A stretch of 64,000 nt of DNA from Pusillibacter faecalis (lineage in GTDB: Bacteria; Bacillota; Clostridia; Oscillospirales; Oscillospiraceae), in assembly GCF_018408705.1 (NCBI RefSeq), contig NZ_AP023420.1, forward strand, positions 620,001-684,000. The letters run 5' to 3'. Both the position numbers and the translations under genes were made by a program. The notes under the pieces were generated by a model. The model saw only the letters and a list, made by a program, of their open reading frames with translations, made no database searches and was not told where the DNA came from. Shown piece after piece: positions 1 to 15,239 of this stretch. The stretch's first letter is position 1, and each line of letters opens with the position of its first letter.

Positions 1-74
1 ATCCCGCCAATAAGCATGCCAATCAAAAAAATCTTGCCATAAGACCCTACAGTATGTTCCAGTCTTCGTGCCAT
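1..74 (-). CDS. possible start of a small membrane protein gene, partial
   Basis: A reading frame opens with ATG at 74 on the minus strand and is still open at the window edge, giving 24 visible residues with a basic start (MARRLEH) and then a hydrophobic stretch (KIFLIGMLIGG). A purine-rich GGCGGGA lies about seven bases before the ATG and could be a ribosome binding site. The frame lies downstream of the tuf terminator and points the same way as tuf. Too little is visible to name it, and it could be chance. Confidence 0.25.
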   Translation of the reverse strand, partial: MARRLEHTVGSYGKIFLIGMLIGG

Positions 75-153
75 ATCAGTTCCCGCCTTGACTCCTGTTT
101 TTATGGCCTCATCATAACACACGGTCTCTTAGATTGTCCATCAGCGCAGGTAG

Positions 154-187
154 AAAAAAAGACTGCTGCACAAGCAGCAGTCTTTTT
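154..187 (-). terminator. terminator of the tuf transcript
   Basis: A perfect 9-bp stem (161-169 with 174-182, loop ACAA) is flanked by an A-run at 154-160 and a T-run at 183-187. The A-run reads as a U-tract on the minus strand, directly after the tuf stop codon, so it is an intrinsic terminator for the str operon. The T-run makes it work in both directions. Confidence 0.9.
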
Positions 188-204
188 CAATTTGTGGGGA
201 AAAA

Positions 205-1410
<1,206 letters not shown>

Positions 1411-1472
1411 TTGAAAATCCTCCTGTCAGTTTTCAAAATACATTTGTAGCAATGCAATTATCAGCACTGCCT

Positions 1473-1501
1473 ATTTTACCGTATATCGCAGAGAAAATCA
1501 A
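1473..1501 (-). promoter_or_regulatory. internal promoter for tuf
   Basis: On the minus strand TTGATT (1501-1496) and TAAAAT (1478-1473) are separated by exactly 17 bp in the fusA-tuf gap. This is a good sigma-A promoter and would give tuf independent expression. Confidence 0.7.
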
Positions 1502-1532
1502 CAACGAAATATCCACATTTCGCCATGCCCGC

Positions 1533-3638
1533 TCAGCCCTGGGGCTTGGTGCGGGTCTCCACGATCTTATCCCGGATATTCTTGGGAATCTCCACGTAGT
1601 GACTGGGCTCCATCGTATACTGGCCGCGGCCCTGCGTACGGGAGCGGAGGTCGGTAGCATAGCCAAACATCTCGGCCAGAGGCACATTGGCGTCGATCTG
1701 CTGGGCGCCACTGCGGGCCTCCAGCTTCACGATCTGTCCGCGGCGGGCATTCAGATCGCCAATCACATCGCCCATATACTCGTCGGGCACGATGACACTG
1801 ACCTTCATGATCGGCTCCTGCAGTGTGGGGTCGGCCTTCCGGCAGGCCTCTTTGAAAGCCATGGAACCGGCAATCTTAAAGGCCATTTCAGAGGAGTCCA
1901 CCTCATGATAGGAACCATCATACAGCGTAACCTTCACATCCACCACCGGGAAGCCGGCCAGCACGCCGGCGTTCATGGCACCCTGGATACCAGCGTCCAC
2001 CGCGGGAATATACTCCTTGGGGATGGCGCCGCCCACGATGGCGTTGACAAACTCGTATCCCTTTCCGGACTCGTTGGGCTCCACGTGAATCTTGACATGA
2101 CCATACTGGCCCTTGCCGCCGGACTGGCGGGCATACTTGGTGTCCTGATCAACAGCCTTCTTGATGGTCTCCTTGTAGGCAACCTGCGGGGCACCCACGT
2201 TGGCCTCCACCTTAAACTCGCGGAGCAGACGGTCCACGATGATCTCCAGGTGCAGCTCGCCCATACCGGCGATGATGGTCTGCCCCGTCTCCTCGTCCGT
2301 GTAGGTCTTGAAGGTGGGGTCCTCCTCAGCCAGCTTCACAAGGCCCATAGTCATCTTCTCCTGGCCGGCCTTGGTTTTGGGTTCAATCGCCACACGGATC
2401 ACGGGCTCGGGGAACTCCATGGACTCCAGAATGATGGGAGCCTTCTCATCACAGAGCGTGTCGCCGGTGGTGGTGTTCTTCAGACCCACGGCGGCACCGA
2501 TGTCGCCGGAATAGACCTCCTCCAGATCCTCCCGGTGGTTGGCGTGCATTTGCAGGATGCGGCCAATGCGCTCCTTAACGTTCTTGGTGCTGTTGAGCAC
2601 CGCGGAACCAGTGGCCAAATGACCGGAGTACACCCGGAAGAAGCTCAGACGGCCCACATAGGGGTCGGTCATAATCTTGAAAGCCAAAGCGGAGAAGGGT
2701 GCGTTGTCGTCGGAGTGGCGTTCTTCCTCCTCGTCCGTCTTGGGGTTGACACCCTTGATGGCGGGGATGTCCACTGGGGAAGGCATATAATCCACAATGG
2801 CGTCCAGCAGCTTCTGCACGCCCTTATTCTTGTAAGAGGTGCCGCAGACCACGGGAACCATCTCGTTATCGATGGTGGCCTTCCGGATGGCCGCACGGAT
2901 CTTGGGCAGAGGCACTTCCTCACCGCCCAGATACGCCTCCATGATCTCATCGTCAAACATGGACACGGCGTCCATCAACTTCTCATGATACTCGTTGGCC
3001 AGGTCCATCATGTCGGCGGGGATGTCCTCCACACGCATGTCCTTGCCCAGATCGTCATAGTAGACATCCGCTTTCATCTCAATGAGATCGATGATGCCCC
3101 GGAAAGTATCCTCAGCGCCGATGGGCAGCTGGATGGGCACTGCGTTGCACTTAAGGCGGTCGCCCACCATCCGCAGCACATTGTAGAAGTCCGCACCCAT
3201 GATGTCCATCTTGTTGACATAGATCATGCGGGGAACCTTGTAGTTATCGGCCTGGCGCCACACCGTCTCAGACTGGGGCTCTACACCGCCCTTGGCGCAC
3301 AGGACGGTCACAGAGCCGTCCAGCACACGCAAAGAGCGCTCCACCTCCACGGTGAAGTCCACGTGGCCCGGGGTGTCAATGATGTTGATCCGGGTGGAGG
3401 GGTACTGGTTGCTGGAACCAGACCAGAAACACGTGGTGGCGGCGGAGGTGATGGTGATACCGCGCTCCTGCTCCTGAGCCATCCAGTCCATGGTGGCGGT
3501 GCCGTCGTGGGTCTCACCGATCTTATAGTTCACGCCGGTGTAGAACAAAATACGCTCGGTTGTCGTTGTTTTGCCTGCGTCGATGTGAGCCATAATGCCG
3601 ATATTTCTGGTGTTTTCAAGGGTTGTTTTTCTCGGCAT
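1533..3638 (-). CDS. fusA: elongation factor G
   Basis: EF-G is the translocation GTPase of protein synthesis and also acts in ribosome recycling. The 701-residue protein matches the family length. It shows the P-loop [10 protein letters not shown] near residue 17, DTPGHVDF near 90 and NKMD near 143, then the beta-barrel, the S5-like domain IV ([11 protein letters not shown]) and the C-terminal domain V ([25 protein letters not shown]). It starts with [15 protein letters not shown], the usual EF-G N-terminus, 15 bp after rpsG. It is cotranscribed with rpsL and rpsG from the promoter upstream of the L7Ae-like gene. Confidence 0.98.
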   Translation of the reverse strand: MPRKTTLENTRNIGIMAHIDAGKTTTTERILFYTGVNYKIGETHDGTATMDWMAQEQERGITITSAATTCFWSGSSNQYPSTRINIIDTPGHVDFTVEVERSLRVLDGSVTVLCAKGGVEPQSETVWRQADNYKVPRMIYVNKMDIMGADFYNVLRMVGDRLKCNAVPIQLPIGAEDTFRGIIDLIEMKADVYYDDLGKDMRVEDIPADMMDLANEYHEKLMDAVSMFDDEIMEAYLGGEEVPLPKIRAAIRKATIDNEMVPVVCGTSYKNKGVQKLLDAIVDYMPSPVDIPAIKGVNPKTDEEEERHSDDNAPFSALAFKIMTDPYVGRLSFFRVYSGHLATGSAVLNSTKNVKERIGRILQMHANHREDLEEVYSGDIGAAVGLKNTTTGDTLCDEKAPIILESMEFPEPVIRVAIEPKTKAGQEKMTMGLVKLAEEDPTFKTYTDEETGQTIIAGMGELHLEIIVDRLLREFKVEANVGAPQVAYKETIKKAVDQDTKYARQSGGKGQYGHVKIHVEPNESGKGYEFVNAIVGGAIPKEYIPAVDAGIQGAMNAGVLAGFPVVDVKVTLYDGSYHEVDSSEMAFKIAGSMAFKEACRKADPTLQEPIMKVSVIVPDEYMGDVIGDLNARRGQIVKLEARSGAQQIDANVPLAEMFGYATDLRSRTQGRGQYTMEPSHYVEIPKNIRDKIVETRTKPQG

Positions 3639-3653
3639 ACTGTATCTCCTAAC

Positions 3654-4124
3654 TTACCAGCGGAAGTGTGCGAAAGCCTTGTTGGCCTCGGCGGCCTTGT
3701 GGACTTCCTCGCGCTTTTTCACAGCGGCGCCGGTATTATTGGCGGCGTCCATCAGCTCACCAGCCAGACGCTCCGCCATGGTGCGCTCGCTGCGGGCGCG
3801 GGAATACGTGGTCAGCCAGCGCAGACCCAGGGTCTGACGGCGGACAGGCCGTACCTCCATGGGCACCTGATAGTTGGCGCCGCCCACACGGCGGGCCTTG
3901 ACTTCCAGGCTGGGCATCACATTTTCCATTGCCTGGGTAAACACTTCAACGGGGTCCTTCTCGGTCTTCTCCTTGATCTGGTCAAAGGCCGCGTAGACCA
4001 CCTTCTGCGCCACGCCCTTCTTGCCGTCCAGCATGATGCTGTTGATCAGCTTTGTCACCAGAACGGAACCGTAGATAGGATCGGGCAGAACTTCTCTCTT
4101 GGGAACATTACCTCTTCTGGGCAC
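3654..4124 (-). CDS. rpsG: 30S ribosomal protein S7
   Basis: S7 nucleates the head of the 30S subunit by binding the 3' major domain of 16S rRNA. The protein reads [19 protein letters not shown] at its start, the standard S7 N-terminus. A GTG at 4124 is the start, because AAGGAGGG sits seven bases before it and it gives the usual 156 residues. An in-frame ATG 24 bases upstream would add residues not found in S7. It lies between rpsL and fusA in the normal str order. Confidence 0.96.
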   Translation of the reverse strand: MPRRGNVPKREVLPDPIYGSVLVTKLINSIMLDGKKGVAQKVVYAAFDQIKEKTEKDPVEVFTQAMENVMPSLEVKARRVGGANYQVPMEVRPVRRQTLGLRWLTTYSRARSERTMAERLAGELMDAANNTGAAVKKREEVHKAAEANKAFAHFRW

Positions 4125-4271
4125 TATGCTTCCCTCCTTCATAATCATTCTATGATCTCATAGGTACTCAAAAGGCGTATTCCAGCCTTCCGTGTATGCC
4201 TGCCAAAGAGGTTTCCCTATACAAAAATATATATAAACCTATTCGGCAAAGCTTTCAGAGTTTCGCAGAAC

Positions 4272-4688
4272 TTACTTCTGCTTGGGGCGCTTGGCACCGT
4301 ACTTGGAACGGCCCTGCATGCGGCCCTGAACACCCTGGGTGTCCAGCGTACCGCGGATGATGTGGTACCGGACGCCGGGGAGGTCCTTCACACGACCACC
4401 ACGGATCATGACCACAGAGTGCTCCTGCAGGGAGTGGCCCACGCCGGGAATATAGGCGGTGACCTCATAGCCGTTGGTCAGGCGCACACGGGCGATCTTA
4501 CGCAGAGCGGAGTTGGGCTTCTTAGGAGTCGCGGTTCTCACGGCGGTGCACACGCCTCTCTTCTGGGGAGAAGGAAGGTCGGTGGTCTTGGTCTTGAGGG
4601 TATTCAGACCAAACTGCAGAGCGGGAGAAGTGGACTTGTAGGTAGCCTGTTCTCTTCCTTTACGGACCAGCTGGTTAAAAGTAGGCAT
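4272..4688 (-). CDS. rpsL: 30S ribosomal protein S12
   Basis: S12 sits at the decoding centre of the 30S subunit and affects accuracy. The 138-residue product shows [11 protein letters not shown] and [12 protein letters not shown], the two loops that contact the A site. The lysines changed in classical streptomycin-resistant mutants are wild type here. A 120-bp gap separates it from rpsG. That gap is AT-rich in part but shows no convincing separate promoter, so the genes are probably one transcript starting upstream of the L7Ae-like gene. Confidence 0.97.
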   Translation of the reverse strand: MPTFNQLVRKGREQATYKSTSPALQFGLNTLKTKTTDLPSPQKRGVCTAVRTATPKKPNSALRKIARVRLTNGYEVTAYIPGVGHSLQEHSVVMIRGGRVKDLPGVRYHIIRGTLDTQGVQGRMQGRSKYGAKRPKQK

Positions 4689-4780
4689 TTACGTTCTCCT
4701 TTCTTCGTGAATTGGGCGGCCACACTAGGCAGCCTTTATTTTTTGCGGAAAACCTGATAGTTATTCCGAAAAAAACCAAA

Positions 4781-5020
4781 TTATAGAACAGCGACCACAG
4801 CAGCGCCCACGGTGATACGGCAGGCCTGGCCCAGCTGGGCCATGGTGTGACTCTGCTCCACAGGAATGCCGGCCATCGCACAGCTTTCAGCCACTGGATC
4901 AACGATGGCCGGGTCAGCGTCACAGGCAAGATACACCTGTTTCGCCCGCCCCTCCCGGATGGCTTTGCGGGACTGTTTCACGCCGATGACCTTCTCTTGG
5001 GAACTCAGCTCCGTGATCAC
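4781..5020 (-). CDS. ribosomal L7Ae-like K-turn binding protein
   Basis: This is the small L7Ae/L30e-family protein (YbxF/RplGB type) that Firmicutes carry between rpoC and rpsL. Family members bind kink-turn RNA. The frame is open far upstream, but I take the GTG at 5020 as start: AGGAGG lies five bases before it, it gives a family-sized 79-residue protein, and the promoter at 5076-5104 places transcription start after the more distant in-frame ATG. Core motifs are VIGVKQSRKAI near residue 10, AKQVYLACDADP near 24 and GQACRITVGAAVVA at the end. It is the first gene of the str operon. Confidence 0.9.
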   Translation of the reverse strand: MITELSSQEKVIGVKQSRKAIREGRAKQVYLACDADPAIVDPVAESCAMAGIPVEQSHTMAQLGQACRITVGAAVVAVL

Positions 5021-5075
5021 GGCTTCCTCCTGAATCGCATGGCAAAATTCGCGGAATCTATCCACACGGATTAAG

Positions 5076-5104
5076 ATTATACCATGACTTCCAACATTCG
5101 TCAA
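5076..5104 (-). promoter_or_regulatory. main promoter of the str operon
   Basis: Minus-strand TTGACG (5104-5099) and a consensus TATAAT (5081-5076) are separated by 17 bp. Transcription should start near 5068, about 48 bases before the GTG of the L7Ae-like gene. Confidence 0.85.
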
Positions 5105-5234
5105 TATCATTTTTTGAGAACACGGTCTCTGAAAATCTGAGGAAACATTTGTAAATTGGGGGAGTGCCGTCTCCCTCGAAACTTCCTGTTCAAGTACTCC
5201 GTCTATTAAATGCACCATATAAAAGGAGGTCTAC

Positions 5235-5684
5235 ATGATGAAACGTATTCTCATAACCAGATTCCCTTATCTTGCTGTGCTGTTCTCCCTGCTCCTCGTC
5301 CTGACAGCCTGCAGCTCCTCCGCGGATTCCGGGCCGTCTTCTGCCGCAGAAAGCCCTGCCCCTGCGGAGACTCCTGCTGATCCAGCCGTCAACCTAGACA
5401 CGCCCACGGAAGAAAATGCTACCCTGGAGTCCCTCTGCGGGGCGGATTACCAGTCCTATCTGGTGGAGACCATTACCATGCAGATGGAAAACCGGATGGA
5501 AAAGACACCGGAGGTAGTCTACTTTCCTATTGAGGATGATAAGCCTCTGACGGATTATGCTGCCATCGACGAGACCACTTCCTTCACAGTGGACGAAGAG
5601 GGCAATATCGTGATTCACTTCCCCGCCGGAACTGTGACGGACGAAAGTCACGGTGAGCAGACTTTTATCATGCCGAAGCCATAG
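5235..5684 (+). CDS. small secreted lipoprotein of unknown function
   Basis: The 149-residue product begins with a classical lipoprotein signal: basic MMKRILITR, a hydrophobic core and the lipobox LTAC with the lipidated Cys near residue 26. A Ser/Ala/Pro-rich linker follows (roughly residues 27-55), then a small acidic domain of about 90 residues that I do not recognise. An AAAAGGAGG site precedes the ATG. The gene stands alone on the plus strand between the rpoC end and the str operon start, two clusters that are normally adjacent. It ends in a strong hairpin shared with rpoC. It is probably anchored on the outer face of the membrane. I cannot name a function. Confidence 0.85.
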   Translation: MMKRILITRFPYLAVLFSLLLVLTACSSSADSGPSSAAESPAPAETPADPAVNLDTPTEENATLESLCGADYQSYLVETITMQMENRMEKTPEVVYFPIEDDKPLTDYAAIDETTSFTVDEEGNIVIHFPAGTVTDESHGEQTFIMPKP

Positions 5685-5701
5685 CATGCTCTTCTTAATT
5701 C

Positions 5702-5734
5702 AAAGAGGGCCGCGGGATTTCCGCGGCCCTCTTT
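5702..5734. terminator. bidirectional terminator between the lipoprotein gene and rpoC
   Basis: A perfect 14-bp stem (5702-5715 with 5721-5734), GC-rich in the middle and with AAA/TTT at its base, lies between two convergent genes. It should stop the lipoprotein transcript on plus and rpoBC on minus. Confidence 0.9.
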
Positions 5735-5753
5735 CCCCATTCACGCAAATACC

Positions 5754-9530
<3,777 letters not shown>

Positions 9531-9584
9531 GTTTCGATTTCCTCCTTCAATGATCCAGAATGTTGACGAATGGATGCTTCCGGA

Positions 9585-12500
9585 TCATTCGTCGTCGAAG
9601 TCGTCAAAGTCGGCGCCGATATCCATGCCGGCGTCTTCGGGAGCGTCCTCAATATCAAAGCCGGACTCCTGGAGCTCATTATCCTCGGCAATGCTGTGGT
9701 GGCGGTCCTCATCGGCGTCCATTCGGGCCAGGTTGAAGGTATCCATGGCGTCTTCGTCCTCTTTCAGCTCAACGACGTTGCCGTCCTTATCCAGCACCTG
9801 GATGTCCAGGCACAGGGACTGGAGTTCCTTAACCAAGACCTTAAAGGACTCCGGCACGCCGGGCTGGGGTACGTTGTGGCCCTTGACGATAGCCTCGTAG
9901 GTCCGGACGCGGCCTGTCACGTCGTCGGACTTGACCGTCAGGATCTCCTGGAGGGTATAGGCCGCGCCGTAGGCCTCCAGAGCCCACACTTCCATTTCAC
10001 CGAAGCGCTGGCCGCCAAACTGGGCCTTGCCGCCCAGAGGCTGCTGTGTGACCAGGGAGTAAGGACCAGTGGAACGAGCGTGAATCTTGTCGTCCACCAG
10101 GTGATGGAGCTTGAGGAAGTAGACATAGCCCACGGTGACCTTGTTGTCAAAGGGCTCGCCGGTACGGCCGTCATAGAGGACGCTCTTGCCCTCCGGGTCG
10201 AGCCCCGCCTCCTGGAGCATCTCTTGAATATCGCCGTAAGTGGCGCCGTCGAAAATGGGGGTAGCCACCTTACAACCCAGGGCCTGGGCCGCGTAGCCCA
10301 GATGGACCTCCAGCACCTGGCCGATGTTCATACGGCTGGGTACGCCCAGGGGGTTGAGCACCACGTCCAGCGGCGTGCCGTCCGGCAGGAAGGGCATATC
10401 CTCCTGGGGCAGGACCCGGGAGACGACGCCCTTGTTTCCGTGGCGGCCGGCCATCTTGTCGCCCACCTGAATCTTGCGGCGCTGGGCGATATACACCCGC
10501 ACCACCATGTTCACGCCGGGAGAGAGCTCATCTCCGGCCTCTCGGGTGAAAACCTTGGTGTCCAGCACGATGCCGCTCTCACCATGGGGGACCTTTAGCG
10601 AGGTATCCCGGACTTCCCGGGCCTTCTCGCCGAAAATGGCCCGCAGCAGCCGCTCCTCGGCGGTCAGGTCCGTCTCGCCCTTGGGCGTGACCTTGCCCAC
10701 CAGGATATCTCCGGACTTGACCTCCGCACCCACGCGGATGATGCCGTTTTCGTCCAGGTCCTTCAGCGCGTCCTCGCCCACGTTGGGGATGTCCCGGGTG
10801 ATCTCCTCGGGGCCCAGCTTGGTATCCCGGGCGTCGATTTCAAACTCCTCAATATGAATGGAGGTATACAGGTCCTCCCGAACCAGACGCTCGTTGAGCA
10901 AAACGGCGTCCTCGTAGTTGTAGCCCTCCCAGGTCATGAAGCCGACCAGGATGTTCTGGCCCAGGGCGATCTCGCCGGCTTCAGTGGCCGGGCCGTCCGC
11001 CAGGACAGAGGGGTCCTCTCCGCCATGCACCCGCTCGCCCACCTGCACAATGGGACGCTGGTTGATACAGGTGCCATGGTTAGAACGGAGGAACTTGACA
11101 AGCTTATACTCCTTGGTCCTGCCGTTATCGTACTTAACCGACACGTGGTTGGCGTCCACAGCAGTGACCACGCCATCGCCCTCCGCCAGCACCACAATTT
11201 CAGAGTCGATACAGACCTTGTGCTCCATACCGGTGCCCACGATGGGGGCATGGGGCCGGAGCAGAGGCACAGCCTGACGCTGCATGTTGGCGCCCATCAG
11301 AGCGCGGTTGGCGTCGTCGTTGGGCAGGAAGGGGATCATGGCCGTCGCAATGGAGACCATCATTCGGGGGGAGACGTCGATATAGTCCACCCGCTCCCGG
11401 TCCACCTCCACAATCTCGTCCCGGTGGCGGGCAGTAATACGGGCATTGATCAGGCAGCCGTTCTCGTCCAGCGGCTCCACCGCCTGAGCGACGATATAAT
11501 TGTCCTCCTCATCGGCAGTCATATAAGTGATCTGCTCCGTAACCCTGCCGGTTTCCTTCTCCACGGCGCGGTAGGGGGCCTCAATGAAGCCATACTCATT
11601 GACTCGGGCGTAGGTGGCAAGGTAGGAGATCAAACCGATGTTGGGACCTTCCGGAGTCTCGATGGGGCACATACGGCCGTAGTGGCTGTAATGAACGTCT
11701 CGAACCTCCATGTTGGCCCGTTCCCGGGAAAGACCGCCAGGACCCAGGGCACTCAGACGCCGTTTGTGGGTCAGCTCCGCCAGGGGGTTCGTCTGGTCCA
11801 TGAACTGGCTCAGGGGACTGGAACCGAAGAACTCCTTGATTGCGGCGGTGACGGGCCGGATGTTAATCAGGCTCTGGGGGGTGACAATGTCCAGGTCCTG
11901 GATCGTCATCCGCTCCCGGATCACCCGCTCCATCCGGGAAAAGCCGATACGGAACTGGTTTTGCAGCAGCTCACCCACGCACCGCAGCCGGCGGTTGCCC
12001 AGGTGGTCAATGTCGTCCTTTACGCTGACGCCCCGGGCAAGGCCGTTCATATAGTTAATAGAAGTGAGAATATCGTCGATAATGATGTGCTTGGGCACCA
12101 GGTCGTCCTTGTGGAGGCGGATCTGATCTTTCAGTTCCTCTCCGTCGTACTGGTTCAGCAGTTCCAGGAGTACGTCCAGGCGCACCCGCTCTTTGATGCC
12201 GCACTCGGCCAGGGGATCAAAGTCCACATAATGCTGCAGATCGCACATCTTGTTGGACATGACCCGCAGGGGCTGCCCCTCCACATCGATGGTAACATCG
12301 CCAACCCCCACCGTGTCCAGCGTCCGGGCGTCCTCCTTGCTCAGAAGGTGTCCCTCGTCAAAAAGGATCTCGCCGGTGGAGGGGGCCGCCACCGGGTAGA
12401 CCAGCTTATAGCCCGTCACCCGCTGCCAGAGAGAAAGCTTCTTATTGAACTTGTACCGGCCCACGGTGGACAGATCGTAGCGCCGGGGGTCAAAGAAGAG

Positions 12501-13271
12501 GTTGTTCATCAGGGTTTCGGCGGCCTCCACCGTGGGGGGCTCGCCGGGACGGAGCTTGCGGTAAATCTCCAGCATCGCGTCCTCGTAGTTCTTGCAGGGG
12601 TCCTTTTCCAGCGTGGCTGCAATACGCGGATCGTCACCGAAGGTGTCTAAAATCTCCTGGTCGGTTTTCAGACCCAGGGCCCGGATCAAACAGGTGATGG
12701 GGATCTTCCGGTTCTTGTCAATTCGGACCCAGAACACCTCGTTGGAGTCCGTCTCATACTCCAGCCATGCACCCCGGTAGGGAATCACGGTGGCGGTTAG
12801 GATGGGAAGGTCGGTTTTGATATCGATCTCCTTGCCGTAGTATACGCCGGGAGAGCGGACGATCTGAGAGACCACCACGCGCTCGGCGCCGTTGATGACA
12901 AAGGTGCCGGAGTGGGTCATCAGGGGGAAGTCGCCCATGAAGATCTCCTGCTCCTTGATCTCCTCGGTCTCCTTATTGCGCAGGCGGACCTTTACCTTCA
13001 GCGGCGCGGCATAGGTGGCGTCCCGGGCCTTGCACTCCTCCACGTCGTACTTAGGGTCCTCGTCCATCTTATAGTCGATGAACGTCAGCTCCAGGTTGCC
13101 CTGATAGTCCGTAATCGCACCTACGTCGGCAAATACCTCCCGCAGGCCGGTGTCCAAAAACTCCTGGTAAGACGTCTTCTGGATCTCCAGAAGGTTCGGC
13201 ATGGGGACGACTTCCTCATACCGGGCGAAATTCTTACGAAGGGTCTTGCCGTAATACTTGTCTTTGGCCAT
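9585..13271 (-). CDS. rpoB: DNA-directed RNA polymerase subunit beta
   Basis: The beta subunit of RNA polymerase, 1228 residues. The rifampicin pocket reads [14 protein letters not shown] and later [16 protein letters not shown]; the residues most often changed in resistance (Asp of FMDQ, His of THKRR, Ser of RLSAL) are wild type, and only the lineage-typical Pro and Ala differ from the E. coli sequence. [12 protein letters not shown] (active-site lysines) and the C-terminal [21 protein letters not shown] are intact. A very acidic tail ends the protein. It is transcribed with rpoC from a promoter about 195 bp upstream. The rplJ-rplL pair that often precedes rpoB is absent here. Confidence 0.98.
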   Translation of the reverse strand: MAKDKYYGKTLRKNFARYEEVVPMPNLLEIQKTSYQEFLDTGLREVFADVGAITDYQGNLELTFIDYKMDEDPKYDVEECKARDATYAAPLKVKVRLRNKETEEIKEQEIFMGDFPLMTHSGTFVINGAERVVVSQIVRSPGVYYGKEIDIKTDLPILTATVIPYRGAWLEYETDSNEVFWVRIDKNRKIPITCLIRALGLKTDQEILDTFGDDPRIAATLEKDPCKNYEDAMLEIYRKLRPGEPPTVEAAETLMNNLFFDPRRYDLSTVGRYKFNKKLSLWQRVTGYKLVYPVAAPSTGEILFDEGHLLSKEDARTLDTVGVGDVTIDVEGQPLRVMSNKMCDLQHYVDFDPLAECGIKERVRLDVLLELLNQYDGEELKDQIRLHKDDLVPKHIIIDDILTSINYMNGLARGVSVKDDIDHLGNRRLRCVGELLQNQFRIGFSRMERVIRERMTIQDLDIVTPQSLINIRPVTAAIKEFFGSSPLSQFMDQTNPLAELTHKRRLSALGPGGLSRERANMEVRDVHYSHYGRMCPIETPEGPNIGLISYLATYARVNEYGFIEAPYRAVEKETGRVTEQITYMTADEEDNYIVAQAVEPLDENGCLINARITARHRDEIVEVDRERVDYIDVSPRMMVSIATAMIPFLPNDDANRALMGANMQRQAVPLLRPHAPIVGTGMEHKVCIDSEIVVLAEGDGVVTAVDANHVSVKYDNGRTKEYKLVKFLRSNHGTCINQRPIVQVGERVHGGEDPSVLADGPATEAGEIALGQNILVGFMTWEGYNYEDAVLLNERLVREDLYTSIHIEEFEIDARDTKLGPEEITRDIPNVGEDALKDLDENGIIRVGAEVKSGDILVGKVTPKGETDLTAEERLLRAIFGEKAREVRDTSLKVPHGESGIVLDTKVFTREAGDELSPGVNMVVRVYIAQRRKIQVGDKMAGRHGNKGVVSRVLPQEDMPFLPDGTPLDVVLNPLGVPSRMNIGQVLEVHLGYAAQALGCKVATPIFDGATYGDIQEMLQEAGLDPEGKSVLYDGRTGEPFDNKVTVGYVYFLKLHHLVDDKIHARSTGPYSLVTQQPLGGKAQFGGQRFGEMEVWALEAYGAAYTLQEILTVKSDDVTGRVRTYEAIVKGHNVPQPGVPESFKVLVKELQSLCLDIQVLDKDGNVVELKEDEDAMDTFNLARMDADEDRHHSIAEDNELQESGFDIEDAPEDAGMDIGADFDDFDDE

Positions 13272-13465
13272 CTCTCATTCACCTTTCTTCCGCCTCCCCC
13301 GCCCTGTCCGGCGCGGGGGGCGAATTGTCTGACGCAGAATGTGATACGCAAGGCTACGTTGTTAAAATTCTTTTCCCACACTCTTGCATCGCCATGGGAA
13401 ATGTGCTATCCTATCACTAGAGTTCAGGATGGGGGAATTTCCCTTTCTCGTTATATAAGCGGCTT

Positions 13466-13494
13466 ATTTTACCATAGAGTTTTATTTTTGTCAA
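13466..13494 (-). promoter_or_regulatory. rpoBC promoter
   Basis: Minus-strand consensus TTGACA (13494-13489) and TAAAAT (13471-13466) are 17 bp apart. The roughly 190-base leader to rpoB contains a GC-rich hairpin (13296-13302 with 13313-13319) close to the start codon. Confidence 0.85.
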
Positions 13495-13875
13495 GGGTTT
13501 TTCCGGGCGGCGGCCCGGTTTTTTTGTTGTCCTGGCGATGCTACGCATCCTGCCTGCGCCGTTTTTTACGGGGCATCTATACTGAACGAGGGGCAGCCCC
13601 GCAGCATCCTAAAATCAGACAAAGTCTAGGTAAAAAGGTTGGTGTCACACAGAACCAGGCCGGACAGCTTTCTATCCCGCCGCCAAATCCGTGCCGGCAG
13701 TCTAGCGAAGGCCGCGTAAGCCAGCCCCGGGAATTATGTATAGAGAGGCAGTTCGTCCGGCGCAGTGGACTCTAAGCCTCCTGGAGCTGGCCGCCTCTTC
13801 CTCCGCGCGCTTTGTCCAAAATGTTTTTAAGGAAGTCATAAAATCCAAGGATTCTGCGGGCTCTGTATGAAACGT
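13495..13875. other. intergenic region upstream of rpoBC, no confident gene
   Basis: About 380 bases without a supported gene. A hairpin CCGGGC/GCCCGG at 13503-13518 is followed by a plus-strand T-run (13519-13525), so it could block antisense or plus-strand transcription, though no plus-strand gene precedes it. A 45-codon minus-strand frame (ATG near 13840) has no ribosome binding site and I do not accept it. Confidence 0.5.
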
Positions 13876-13876
13876 G

Positions 13877-13902
13877 AAACTCCGGCCCATGGGCCGGAGT
13901 TT
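13877..13902 (-). terminator. terminator of the 61-residue membrane protein gene
   Basis: A perfect 12-bp stem (13877-13888 with 13891-13902) with AAA/TTT base lies directly after the stop codon of the gene at 13909. Confidence 0.75.
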
Positions 13903-13908
13903 CCATTC

Positions 13909-14094
13909 CTAATCATAGAGCTCTTCGTCGTTATAGTCGTCGTATTCGGAGCTGAATTTCTGACGCAGGCGCTTTTTCATGCCGCAGCACCCCACGGTCA
14001 GATCGTGCCAGCCGCCGATCAGCAGGCAGACAAACGCGGCAAAGGCCAGACTGGCGCCGACAATTTTCATCACCATCCGGGCGGTCTTGCTCAT
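13909..14094 (-). CDS. small membrane protein, unknown
   Basis: A 61-residue protein with one strong hydrophobic segment (residues 10-28, IVGASLAFAAFVCLLIGGW), a CCG motif, a basic stretch (KKRLRQKF) and a very acidic tail (EYDDYNDEELYD). AGGAGG precedes the ATG at good spacing, and a terminator follows. It is probably a one-pass inner membrane protein. I do not recognise the family. It is transcribed towards rpoB but ends in its own terminator. Confidence 0.7.
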   Translation of the reverse strand: MSKTARMVMKIVGASLAFAAFVCLLIGGWHDLTVGCCGMKKRLRQKFSSEYDDYNDEELYD

Positions 14095-14157
14095 GGTACA
14101 CTCCTCCTAAGTTGATATGGATAGGGATATCATACACCATTCCGCGAGATTTTACAA

Positions 14158-14841
14158 CTATTTTTCTTGGACTCCATAGGGGGTGAACTCCACCCGCTCC
14201 AGCCCCTGACTCTCCACCACCCCGGGTTCCTGGGAATTTTTCATCAGGTAGCGAATTTCAAACACATTCCGCTCCGCATTGTAGACAACAGCAGTGGAGG
14301 TTACGCCCCGGTCATCGTGATTCGGCAGGTTTTTCGTACTGAGACGTCCCATCCAGATGCCGTCCGGGCGCCGCTGGAAGATATGCACATCCTGATGTCC
14401 ATCGCCGCCGTAGGTGACATTATTCACCAGCTCCATACCGCCGTCCTCATCTAAATCCACAGAGTAGTCCTGTGGCGGACCCCATCCAAAGCTCTCGGCA
14501 ATCTGCAGCACCGAGCCGTCCTCCACGGCATAGTACGTCCGCAGGCTCCAGTCCTGGGCTGGGTCCTGGACGGCCAGCCCCTGCCGCTCTGTCAGCCGAA
14601 AGCCGGAATAGCCCAGGATGTCGGTAAATGCCTCAGCGCTGATCCGTTCTGCTGGGACCGCCAGCGTCTTGAGGATGGTCTCCTCTCCATCCACCGTCAC
14701 TACAATCTCCACCGCCTTTTCTGTATTCCCGCTGTCCCGCAGGGTCACTTCGCAGTCTCCGCAGCTCTCCGTCCAATAGCTTTTCCCGCAGCCGGTCAGC
14801 AGCACTACCGCGCACAGACAGGCTGTCAATCCACGTCTCAT
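14158..14841 (-). CDS. lipoprotein, unknown
   Basis: The start ATG at 14841 follows a GGGAGGGG site; an ATG 18 bases upstream lacks one. The 227-residue product begins MRRGLTACLCAVVLLTGC, a lipoprotein signal with lipobox LTGC. The mature part has a beta-rich look with two early cysteines (SCGDCEV), a repeated WSLRTYY / GDGHQDVHIF style and ends near EFTPYG. It is likely anchored outside the membrane. No family is recognised. It belongs with the other small secreted proteins of this stretch, but no shared operon is evident. Confidence 0.8.
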   Translation of the reverse strand: MRRGLTACLCAVVLLTGCGKSYWTESCGDCEVTLRDSGNTEKAVEIVVTVDGEETILKTLAVPAERISAEAFTDILGYSGFRLTERQGLAVQDPAQDWSLRTYYAVEDGSVLQIAESFGWGPPQDYSVDLDEDGGMELVNNVTYGGDGHQDVHIFQRRPDGIWMGRLSTKNLPNHDDRGVTSTAVVYNAERNVFEIRYLMKNSQEPGVVESQGLERVEFTPYGVQEK

Positions 14842-15003
14842 CCGATCCCCTCCCTGCATAGTTGCTTCATTCTATTCAGAAAGGCGGGAAAAATAGGCCT
14901 GCTGCGGCCAGCTTTTTTCACTGGGACCTCCAGGATGCATCAGGCCATGTGCCGGCGTCCTCCATTTTGCCGCCCGCAAATACGCCGGCAGAAAGAGTGG
15001 GTT

Positions 15004-15183
15004 CTATCCGATTAAATGTGAGTCCTGCAAATGGGCCACCCGGGCCTGCAGTTCGTCCAGCGTGCCAATACCGCCGTCCTCCCGCCGCAGGGCTGTCTGC
15101 ACCGCAGGCGGAAGCGTTTGAAAATATTCATAGGCCGACAGGTCCTGGTCCAGCAGGTCTGTCAAACAAAGATAGTGCTCCAT
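15004..15183 (-). CDS. small cytoplasmic protein, unknown
   Basis: A 59-residue acidic protein starting MEHYLCLTDLLDQDL. GGAGGTG lies at proper distance before the ATG at 15183; in-frame starts further upstream lack a site. The sequence alternates short helices and includes ALRREDGGIGTLDEL and a heptad-like tail (LQARVAHL). It has no signal or membrane segment. It looks like a small conserved helical protein, perhaps two antiparallel helices, but I cannot assign a function. Confidence 0.65.
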   Translation of the reverse strand: MEHYLCLTDLLDQDLSAYEYFQTLPPAVQTALRREDGGIGTLDELQARVAHLQDSHLIG

Positions 15184-15239
15184 GCGTTCACCTCCGGCCA
15201 TAGTCTGCCCGGAAGAATCCTGATAGTGAGGCGTATTTT

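Noticed and set aside
1452..4163. Long open frames on plus, opposite fusA and rpsG (and similar ones opposite rpoC and rpoB).
   Set aside because: They are shadows caused by GC-rich codon bias of the real genes; no ribosome sites or family motifs, and the minus-strand genes are certain.
5021..5218. Longer N-terminus of the L7Ae-like protein (start at 5218).
   Set aside because: The str promoter at 5076-5104 lies inside it, and the added residues do not fit the family; GTG 5020 has the better ribosome site.
13702..13890. Minus-strand 62-codon frame upstream of rpoB.
   Set aside because: Its start lies in a terminator hairpin and the inner ATG has no ribosome site.
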